This document shows positions 17,256 to 24,042 of a stretch of DNA of 37,187 bases, one piece after another. A model generated the notes under the pieces. It saw only the letters and a list, made by a program, of their open reading frames with translations. It had not been told where the DNA came from and made no database searches. Source of the DNA: Dehalococcoidia bacterium (GTDB lineage: Bacteria > Chloroflexota > Dehalococcoidia > GIF9 > UBA5629); NCBI GenBank assembly GCA_007280145.1, contig QYPU01000111.1:1-37187 (forward strand). The letters run 5' to 3'. Every line of letters starts with the position of its first letter. The stretch's first letter is position 1. The translations under genes and the position numbers were made by a program.

Positions 17256-19310
17256 CTAACCCTGTTGGGCTATAACTTTTTGAGCGCTAGATTCTGGCAC
17301 TTCTTCGTAGTGGCTAAATTCGGTAGTGAAGGTGCCGCGTCCCTGAGTTATTGACCTCAAGTCAATGGCATAACGCAGCACCTCTGCTGCTGGCGCTTGA
17401 GCCTCAATAATATTAACTCCACCTGCTGGCGTCATCCCTAGTACACGCGCCCGTTTAGCGTTAAGGTCACCAATTATATCACCAGTAAAAGCGTCGGGTA
17501 CGGTAATTGTCAGGTTTACAATTGGCTCAAGCAAGACAGGCTTCCCTCCCGATAGCCCCTTCTTCAAAGCCTGTGCCCCGGCAATCTTAAAAGCTATATC
17601 TGAGGAATCTACAGGGTGAAAACTCCCATCATAAAGCGTCACCCTTATGTCAACTGCAGGATATCCGGCTAAAACTCCCTCCAGTTTAGCTTCGTTGACC
17701 CCTTTTCCCACAGCTGGAATATAATTCTTGGGTATGGCTCCACCAACTATTTTATTGGTAAATTCAAACCCGGTACCCCTTGGTAAAGGCTCTAACTTCA
17801 AAAGGACATGACCATACTGGCCATGGCCGCCTGTTTGCTTCTTGTGCTTATATTCCGACTTGACCGGCACAGTAATAGTCTCTTTATAAGGAACCTTAGG
17901 TAGCTCCAGATTAACTTCCACACCGAACTTGTGTGATAATCTCTCAGCAGCAACATCAAGATGTGTCTCCCCCATTCCGCAAAGGAGCATCTCCCCAATA
18001 TCAGCCTCACGTTGCACTTTCAGAGTCAAGTCCTCTTCGCAGACTTTAGATAATGCCGTGCCCATTTTGTCCAGATCAGCTCTCGCCTTGGGATAAACTG
18101 CCTTACTTAATACAGGTTCAGGAAATTCAATGGTGGCAAGCTTCAGCGGATGCTCATGCAAACTAAGAGTGTCTCCCGTAGCAGTTGAGGCTAGTTTAGC
18201 TACAGCGCCAATATCACCAGCATTGAGTTGAGGCGTTGGCTCCTGTGTTTTTCCACGCGGGATGAACAGTTGACCTGCTCGCTCAATAACATCTTTGCTA
18301 GCATTCCACACGTGTGAGTTGCTAGAAATGGCCCCTGAATAAACTCGAAAATAGCTAACCTTGCCCACACGAGGATCATTATTCGTCTTGAAGACCAAGA
18401 CAGACGAAGGTGATTCTGAAGCTGGTTCCACCGCCTCCTCGGCCCCAGTCGAAGTATTAGTAGCTGTCAACACGCCTCTCTCCCTGGGTGAGGGCAGATA
18501 ATCATGAATAGCATCCAGGAGAGGGGTGATAGCAATATTGCTTAAGGCGGAACCAAGTAAAACTGGCACAACTTTCCCCAGTATAGTAGCCTGTCTTAGA
18601 CAGCGGTAAAGCTCCTCCTCACTTATTTCTTTCCCATCTAAATACCTAGCGATAAGTTCGTCATCAACCTCCACTATTGCCTCAACTAATTTCTCACGGT
18701 AGGAATTGACCTCGTTTAGAAGGGACGAAGGTACTTCGGTTTCCTGCAACGGAGTACCACTGTACCCTTTCTTTGTTACTAAATCTACTACTCCGTGGAA
18801 ATCTTTCTGAGAACCTATCGGCAATTGAATAGGTAAGCACCGTACCCCCAGTTTGGTTTGAATATCTTCTAAGGCATTGAAGAAGTTAGCGTTCTCACGA
18901 TCCATCTTATTGACGAAAATAAGGCAAGGCAATTTTTGCTCACTAGCATATCCCCATACCTGCTCAGTACCTACTTCTACACCGGAAGCAGCACAAACTA
19001 TAATAACAGCACCTTCGCTAACACCTAGCCCTGCTTTCACCTCAGCGACGAAATCAGGGTAACCCGGCGTATCAATGAGGTTCAGCTTGTAATCTTTCCA
19101 TTGACATGGCAGCAAAGATAAACTAATACTGATCTTACGTTTAATCTCATCAGGGTCGTAATCTGAAGTAGTCGTCCCATCATCAACCTTGCCTAAGCGG
19201 CTAATTACCCCCGAATTAAAAAGCATCGCCTCAGCTAGTGATGTTTTACCGGCGCCTGGATGAGACAGCGAAACGATGTTACGAATTTTTTCTGATTCAT
19301 AGTTGTGCAC
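17256..19310 (-). CDS. Elongation factor G-like GTPase (EF-G paralog)
   Basis: A 684-residue translational GTPase with all five EF-G domains. G1 is SHPGAGKTS (16-24), G3 DTPGYPDF (80-87), and G4 NKMD (134-137). C-terminal EF-G segments such as KKQTGGHGQYGHV and GGAIPKNYIPAVGKG are present. G3 has Tyr84 where the main EF-G has the catalytic His (DTPGHVDF), and G1 lacks the usual AHIDAGKTT wording. These mark it as an EF-G-like paralog rather than the housekeeping translocase. It starts with GTG behind GAGGTGA, with a good promoter at 19360-19389. It converges with etfA, 22 bases away. The exact role in translation or recycling is not known. Confidence 0.9.
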   Translation of the reverse strand: MHNYESEKIRNIVSLSHPGAGKTSLAEAMLFNSGVISRLGKVDDGTTTSDYDPDEIKRKISISLSLLPCQWKDYKLNLIDTPGYPDFVAEVKAGLGVSEGAVIIVCAASGVEVGTEQVWGYASEQKLPCLIFVNKMDRENANFFNALEDIQTKLGVRCLPIQLPIGSQKDFHGVVDLVTKKGYSGTPLQETEVPSSLLNEVNSYREKLVEAIVEVDDELIARYLDGKEISEEELYRCLRQATILGKVVPVLLGSALSNIAITPLLDAIHDYLPSPRERGVLTATNTSTGAEEAVEPASESPSSVLVFKTNNDPRVGKVSYFRVYSGAISSNSHVWNASKDVIERAGQLFIPRGKTQEPTPQLNAGDIGAVAKLASTATGDTLSLHEHPLKLATIEFPEPVLSKAVYPKARADLDKMGTALSKVCEEDLTLKVQREADIGEMLLCGMGETHLDVAAERLSHKFGVEVNLELPKVPYKETITVPVKSEYKHKKQTGGHGQYGHVLLKLEPLPRGTGFEFTNKIVGGAIPKNYIPAVGKGVNEAKLEGVLAGYPAVDIRVTLYDGSFHPVDSSDIAFKIAGAQALKKGLSGGKPVLLEPIVNLTITVPDAFTGDIIGDLNAKRARVLGMTPAGGVNIIEAQAPAAEVLRYAIDLRSITQGRGTFTTEFSHYEEVPESSAQKVIAQQG

Positions 19311-19359
19311 TTATTTCACCTCAATCTTAGCTTTAATCTTTTCACTTATGCGCAGTGGC

Positions 19360-19389
19360 ATTGTAGCAGCGCCTGGTTCTAACCGTCAA
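19360..19389 (-). promoter_or_regulatory. Promoter of the EF-G-like gene
   Basis: On the minus strand TTGACG (19384-19389), an 18-base spacer and TGC-TACAAT (-10 at 19360-19365) form a good sigma-70 promoter with an extended -10, about 50 bases upstream of the GTG. Its intactness shows that native sequence reaches at least to 19389. Confidence 0.7.
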
Positions 19390-19406
19390 GCTGCCGAATT
19401 GACTCA

Positions 19407-19431
19407 TAATAATTGTTACCAAAAGTGGTAT
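19407..19431 (+). repeat. 25-base direct repeat, left copy
   Basis: TAATAATTGTTACC, then A, then AAAGTGGTAT. It matches 37074-37098 at 24 of 25 positions in the same orientation. The preceding bases TTGACTCA (19399-19406) also recur beside the right copy, at 37101-37108. It is either an attachment-site copy of the island or a relic end of the IS found at the right edge. Confidence 0.8.
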
Positions 19432-19901
19432 CTTGAAGTCTATGTGGGGCAGCACTGGATGTATGTTACCATCTGCCAAGCTCAGGGCGTCGGGCACGGA
19501 AATACCTGTCGCTCATAGCAGCAGCGGGCATGTCAACCACCGAAGTTCGTCGGCTTTTGACGTAAAGCGCCAAGCAGAGGAGACCTCCACACCCACCAAG
19601 CCACCGTCGCAGCCAGATTCAACTGCCGCTTATCATCGTAAGGCCAGCGTGACTCCTACGCTGTATCTCATGCCCCATGGCGCCGACCCACCAGCCCGAC
19701 AGGTCAACGGCAACCCTACCTCGCAAGCCGATGCACCTCTTGATATCTGCCAAACACAGGAGGTTGGCGAAAGCCACCTAGCGAGCCGAGGTACTGCCAG
19801 ACATCGCCCAAAGTCTGGCAATGACTTAAGTACCGCCGACCATAGTAAAGTAGCGCCGGCAGCATCACTCCCGTGTGACCTCCACGCTAGGCAGGTGAAG
19901 C
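19432..19901. other. GC-rich region upstream of the recombinase pair, no recognised gene
   Basis: About 470 bases of GC-rich sequence inside the left island edge. A 159-codon open frame (19433-19912) spans it but encodes a Pro/Ser/Ala/His-rich sequence without a domain, lacks a ribosome-binding site and overlaps the start of the next gene. I regard it as probably non-coding, perhaps the recombination or regulatory region of the element. No clear palindromic recombinase core could be picked out by eye. Confidence 0.5.
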
Positions 19902-20315
19902 ATGAACCCTGAAGTATTTGAAGTCTTCAATGGGCTATCCCCATCCCACCAGCGCCTCATACGAGAGTTCATCTCTGCCCTTGCCGAGTCCGAGGGCGTT
20001 ACCATCCCAGACGATCACGAGCCCGTCCCCTCCACATACCAAACTTATATCAACCCCTGGTGCCACCACCTGATCGACACTGGATGCTGCCCCGACACCA
20101 TAAGGCGCTATTCCCTTATCGTCTCCAGTTTCCTCGACGTCTATCCTAACCCCACCTCCTCAGACATTCACGCAGCACTGGCACACCTCTCAGCCCTGGG
20201 CCAAAACCCAGACACTATCGCCACAACACTTAACGCACTCACGAACTTCTTTGCATATCTGGCAAGCCAGCACATCATCCCCTCCAACATCGCCGAACCC
20301 GAGGATGACATATGA
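19902..20315 (+). CDS. Stand-alone recombinase core-binding (SAM-like) domain protein
   Basis: A 137-residue protein that resembles only the N-terminal, core-DNA-binding domain of tyrosine recombinases. The segment NPWCHHLIDTGCCPDTIRRYS (split: NPWCHHLIDTG, CCPDTIRRYS) parallels NPWLERLLQEGKSPWTIRAYT in the next gene, and YPNPTSSDIHAALAHL parallels YPSPTQADITNYVTSL. The N-terminus (FNGLSPSHQRLIREF) also parallels that of the next protein (DKLTPANHRLVREL). No catalytic domain follows. AGGTGA lies before the ATG. It could bind the same recombination site as the full enzyme, as an accessory or directionality factor, or be a stable truncated duplicate. 79 bases separate it from the full recombinase. 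Confidence 0.8.
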   Translation: MNPEVFEVFNGLSPSHQRLIREFISALAESEGVTIPDDHEPVPSTYQTYINPWCHHLIDTGCCPDTIRRYSLIVSSFLDVYPNPTSSDIHAALAHLSALGQNPDTIATTLNALTNFFAYLASQHIIPSNIAEPEDDI

Positions 20316-20394
20316 CGAATCGTCTCCCAAAACTACTGGGCATGCGCATTGCTTCCGAGCACTGCTCACTCAGTCCCCCTAACGGGACAAAACC

Positions 20395-21366
20395 ATGACA
20401 TCAGATCTTGCAGGGCATATCGACAAGCTAACGCCTGCAAACCACAGGCTAGTCCGGGAACTCGTCTTCAAGCTATTGCAACTTCAGAAGGCCGCCAACC
20501 CTGAAGCCTACGACGAGGGACTCGAAGTGTCCCAATTTGTTAACCCTTGGCTAGAGCGCCTTCTCCAGGAAGGCAAAAGCCCATGGACCATCAGGGCCTA
20601 CACACGCCAGATCCTCCAGTTGCTCAAGCGGTATCCCAGTCCCACCCAGGCCGACATCACAAACTACGTGACAAGCCTTATTTATGAAGGAAAGCAACCC
20701 GCCAACACCAACGCTTTTATCTGGGCGGCCAAGAGCTTCTTCACCTTTTGCTCTGAGCACGGACACCTAGCAGCCAATCCCGCAGCTCGTATCAAGCCCA
20801 GGCCTCTCCCAAAAAGGGAAACCAAATCCCCACCTCCTGAGGACGTCCATAGACTGCTCTCACTGCCATCACTGACGCCACGCGATACAGCCATGCTCCA
20901 CCTGTTTATAGACTGCGGCTTGAGGCTCGATGAGCTTCTCAGCCTTGAAGTCAACGACCTCGACCTTGCCCACATGAAGGTAACTGTCATCGGCAAGGGG
21001 AACAAGCAACGCTCCGTCCCTATCTCGCCTGCCACCAGGGACGTGTGCCAGGCTTACCTGCGCCACGTTGCAGCCACCAGACTCCTGTTTCCCGGTAAGA
21101 AGCCTGGCCGCAAGATGACACAGACGGCAATTCACCTGTTGTTAAAGCACCTCTGCCGACAGGCAGGCATACAAACCATCACAGCGCACCAGCTCAGACA
21201 CTACTTCGCCACACAGGCATTGTCCAAGGGTGCTAGCCTCAAAGCCGTGTCCAGAATGCTAGGGCACGCTCACGCCTCTACAACGGCAGATATCTACTGG
21301 CACGTCATCGATGAGCAGGAAATCATCGACCAGCATACCAGGTATAGCCCGATCGCAAGTCTATAG
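20395..21366 (+). CDS. Tyrosine recombinase/integrase
   Basis: A 323-residue phage-integrase-family recombinase (XerC/D length). The core-binding domain spans about 43-130 and the catalytic domain 145-310. Catalytic set seen: Arg177 (CGLRLDELLSL), Lys201 (IGKGNKQR), His265-x-x-Arg268 (HQLRHYFA), His291 (MLGHAHASTT) and Tyr301 (ADIYWHV), so the enzyme should be active. It breaks and joins DNA strands at a specific site through a 3'-phosphotyrosine. Its position near the left edge of the island suggests that it mobilises the element. The gene is GC-rich compared with the next three genes, and its ribosome-binding site is weak. Confidence 0.93.
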   Translation: MTSDLAGHIDKLTPANHRLVRELVFKLLQLQKAANPEAYDEGLEVSQFVNPWLERLLQEGKSPWTIRAYTRQILQLLKRYPSPTQADITNYVTSLIYEGKQPANTNAFIWAAKSFFTFCSEHGHLAANPAARIKPRPLPKRETKSPPPEDVHRLLSLPSLTPRDTAMLHLFIDCGLRLDELLSLEVNDLDLAHMKVTVIGKGNKQRSVPISPATRDVCQAYLRHVAATRLLFPGKKPGRKMTQTAIHLLLKHLCRQAGIQTITAHQLRHYFATQALSKGASLKAVSRMLGHAHASTTADIYWHVIDEQEIIDQHTRYSPIASL

Positions 21367-21422
21367 GGCACCTACAGCACCTTCTATTTATGCAGCCCAT
21401 CAAATAAAGCAGAATTATATAC

Positions 21423-21450
21423 TTGACTCGAGGTTAAGGTGTAGTAGAAT
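21423..21450 (+). promoter_or_regulatory. Promoter for the 21457 membrane-protein gene, possibly leaderless
   Basis: TTGACT (21423-21428), a 16-base spacer and TAGAAT (21445-21450). The expected transcript start, six or seven bases downstream, falls on the ATG at 21457, which has no properly spaced Shine-Dalgarno site. Confidence 0.55.
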
Positions 21451-21456
21451 AGGGGT

Positions 21457-21960
21457 ATGTGCTTCTGGCAATGGTTTACCCTTATCACTGGAATTATTGG
21501 GGTGGTGGCTTTTCTAATAGCTATACTATCACTATTTCATATTTGGGGGAAACCTAAAATACAGGTTAGCTGGGATTGCGCTCATGGTTACAGGTTAACT
21601 TGTTGGATAAGAAATATACCTATAAATAGTGTTTTATCGCATTTCAATGTGGTACGAACACAAATAGAAATCGCTCCCTTCATATCCATTGTCGATAAAA
21701 ATGGCAGGACTCTACATTTTTTACATTATGCTCCAAATATTAGTGATGATATTCGCTTGGTTATAGCTGAAGTTATATGCCCACAAAACGGTACAGTGTA
21801 CTTTAAAGATGTAGCTGGTATGTCCACAGCGGAATCACTAGCAGTTGGTTCATATAAGTTAATTTTGGAATTATGGGGAGATGGTAGGAAGCTAAACAGG
21901 ACAGAGGGACAAATTCAGATAAATCCATCTAAGCCTTTTATAGAGTATAATTACCATTGA
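21457..21960 (+). CDS. Membrane-anchored hypothetical protein
   Basis: A 167-residue protein with one N-terminal membrane helix (about 8-29, TLITGIIGVVAFLIAILSLF) followed by a soluble domain rich in beta-strand-like segments (KIQVSWDCAHGYRLTCWIRN, split at will, and later SYKLILELWGDGRKL). No family recognised. The gene is AT-rich compared with the recombinase genes. It is expressed from its own promoter, apparently with little or no leader. It is similar in layout (N-terminal anchor plus soluble domain) to the product of the gene at 22988-23686, and either could be a sensor or a passenger in the island. Confidence 0.65.
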   Translation: MCFWQWFTLITGIIGVVAFLIAILSLFHIWGKPKIQVSWDCAHGYRLTCWIRNIPINSVLSHFNVVRTQIEIAPFISIVDKNGRTLHFLHYAPNISDDIRLVIAEVICPQNGTVYFKDVAGMSTAESLAVGSYKLILELWGDGRKLNRTEGQIQINPSKPFIEYNYH

Positions 21961-22062
21961 TTTTAGTAAGTTCCTTATATTCCAAGTTCTCTGCCCTAAT
22001 AAGTTTCCTTTTTCTGCCCTCTGTTCTAGACAGATAATACGTTGAACCTTTAGACTATAGAC

Positions 22063-22824
22063 ATGGCACAAGAAACTTGGCATCAATCGGCTATGGTAGA
22101 GAAATGTGAAACCAGTATTAATGGGCAAACCATCATATATACAGTCAAGCGAAGCCTTAGGGCAAAGCATGTCCGTCTCGAGGTGAGACGACAAACGGGG
22201 CTTACGGTAGTTGTTCCTCATTCTTACAAGATTGGGCAACTCCCTAGACTTTTACAATCGAAAGAACGATGGATCTCAAGTCACCTGGCAAGATGTAGCC
22301 ATTTCCAATCGCTTTCTGCCGAGAAGGAACTCAGCAGTGGCGATACTGTCCCATATCTTGGCCAAGACTTGGAGCTGGTCAAGCAGGAAAACCACAGAGG
22401 GGTTGGCAGTGTAACGCTAGACGGGAATACTCTGGCAGTGAGCCCCGGATTATTCAAGAACGGTATTTTGGAGTTGGCTTTGGAACAGTGGTATCGGACA
22501 GCGGCTGCCAAACTGATAAACGAGAGAGCAGATGAATTGAGCTCTCAGATGGGCATTAACTATAAACGAATTGTCATACGAGGTCAAAAGACCCGTTGGG
22601 GCAGCTGCTCCCATAAGAAAAATCTTAGCTTTAACTGGAAACTAATAATGGCGCCGGAGCCCGTGATCGACTATGTCATCATCCACGAGCTTACCCATCT
22701 GAAAGAGATGAATCATTCAAAGAGGTTCTGGGAACTGGTAGCTCAATACTGTCCCAGATGGCGAGAGTATAAGAAGTGGCTCAAGCAACATGAGGCAGAC
22801 CTTACTGCCAAACTCTGCGCCTAG
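22063..22824 (+). CDS. YgjP/M48-type zinc metallopeptidase-domain protein
   Basis: A 253-residue DUF45 (YgjP-like) protein. The zinc site is IHELTHLKEMNHSKRFW (207-223): HExxH at 208-212 (E209 catalytic) and third ligand His218. The upstream TRWGSCSHKKNLSFNWKLIMAP (split: TRWGSCSHKK 178-187, LSFNWKLIMAP) is also a family hallmark. Members are often found next to type I restriction genes, and here it stands beside a restriction-like operon; whether it processes a restriction subunit is unknown. The start is uncertain: ATG at 22063 or 22093, neither with a good ribosome-binding site. Confidence 0.88.
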   Translation: MAQETWHQSAMVEKCETSINGQTIIYTVKRSLRAKHVRLEVRRQTGLTVVVPHSYKIGQLPRLLQSKERWISSHLARCSHFQSLSAEKELSSGDTVPYLGQDLELVKQENHRGVGSVTLDGNTLAVSPGLFKNGILELALEQWYRTAAAKLINERADELSSQMGINYKRIVIRGQKTRWGSCSHKKNLSFNWKLIMAPEPVIDYVIIHELTHLKEMNHSKRFWELVAQYCPRWREYKKWLKQHEADLTAKLCA

Positions 22825-22987
22825 AAATAGCCTTGATTGCACAATCTGGACAAGTGTGACATCGAACATACCATTAAAAATGAATGCTTCTCATCTAACT
22901 ACCCCCAGGACACTCCTAACCCTTTTGTCTAATCACACTGGGGTGCAGTCCATAGTGAGGCCATTACAAAGAATATAATAGATTATC

Positions 22988-23686
22988 TTACTTCGGCTCG
23001 TGTATTATTTGGTTTCTGTACCATTCCCATAGCTTAACGCCATCAAGTCCCGTAATAGTAAGGTTGACATCCGCCAACCGTGCAATGTTATAATTTCTGT
23101 TAGCCGAGACGTTTATATTGTTATACTCATCAAGTTTGACATATTCTAAACGCTGCCCTACAAATTTGTAATAGTCATAGCAAACTTTACTCGTAAAATC
23201 TGTATATGTGACTGTAAGGATTGGTATTAACGAGAGCCGAATCGTCGGCATATAATTCGATGCAACCTTCATGAACTCATTTTCTATTTGCTGGAAATTG
23301 GAAGAGTTATTTTCACTAGAACCAATTAAAATCAAACCATAGCTATTCCCTGTAGCTTGACTCGAAAAGTCGCCATAGTAACCAGCAAGTGGGAGGTAAG
23401 TAGGTTCATAACCAATACCACGATTTATTTCAATGTATGCATTTAAATGAGCTTCATAAGGAGGCCCAAGTGCATGCCCAACATTACTAATTGTAATCGT
23501 TTCAGTCGCTTTGTCTACATTCCATTCAACTTTTCTGACGGCTGAGATACATGGTAGATTGCTTTTGTAAACCAGTTCGTTCGCTTGTTCAGCAATCTTG
23601 TTTGCCTGAAAGGCAAAGAATGCAGCTGATAGACTAAATAACACAGTGAATACAATTGGAACTATCATAGCAGACTTGTTGTTCAC
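22988..23686 (-). CDS. Membrane-anchored hypothetical protein
   Basis: A 232-residue protein with one N-terminal membrane helix (about 7-26), a short heptad-like stretch (FQANKIAEQANELVYKSN, 26-43) and a mainly beta-type extracellular or cytoplasmic domain. It starts with GTG behind GGAGGCGGGAG. No family recognised. Its shape recalls bacterial accessory proteins of unknown role. It is AT-rich and oppositely oriented to the defence operon, so it is likely an independent cargo gene. Confidence 0.65.
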   Translation of the reverse strand: MNNKSAMIVPIVFTVLFSLSAAFFAFQANKIAEQANELVYKSNLPCISAVRKVEWNVDKATETITISNVGHALGPPYEAHLNAYIEINRGIGYEPTYLPLAGYYGDFSSQATGNSYGLILIGSSENNSSNFQQIENEFMKVASNYMPTIRLSLIPILTVTYTDFTSKVCYDYYKFVGQRLEYVKLDEYNNINVSANRNYNIARLADVNLTITGLDGVKLWEWYRNQIIHEPK

Positions 23687-24042
23687 TCCCGCCTCCTTAT
23701 CCAGAGTTTTTGGTAGAAAAGCCCTTCAACTCTATAATCGCTCATTTATCTGTCAATAACCACCATCTTTTACCCACCCGGTAATGGCAATAAGGTTGTA
23801 TCATTTCTAGTTCATGGTGTCAACACTCCCTCTCTTCGGTATGGAGAGAGTCTCTCACGGTAGCTGGTGCCCTCAATGACGATCTGGTAGCAGCCGATTT
23901 CAGTCGTTGCCTTTGAGAGTACCATTAACTATAATGGGAGCTACAATATTCGTGTGGATTTGACAAGGGGCAGTGCATTTGAAGTAATGCTTCTGCTGTC
24001 TCGGAACAAGGCACCGGTAATTCAGAAAACGGGATCTGAAGA
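23687..24042. other. Intergenic region upstream of the defence operon
   Basis: About 355 bases. It contains a likely promoter (23960-23988) and a 52-codon open frame (23891-24046), reading ...NYNGSYNIRVDLTRGSAFEV and beyond, whose stop codon overlaps the helicase start (ATGA). That frame may be the tail of a lost upstream gene of the operon or chance. No RNA gene seen. Confidence 0.45.
23960..23988 (+). promoter_or_regulatory. Candidate promoter for the defence operon
   Basis: TTGACA (perfect -35, 23960-23965), a 17-base spacer and AGTAAT (4 of 6 matches to -10, 23983-23988). It is about 50 bases upstream of the helicase ATG and would drive all five co-oriented genes. Confidence 0.5.

Noticed and set aside
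19433..19912. 159-codon frame before the recombinase pair
   Set aside because: Pro/Ser/Ala/His-rich, no ribosome-binding site, overlaps the next start; GC-rich DNA often leaves such frames open by chance.
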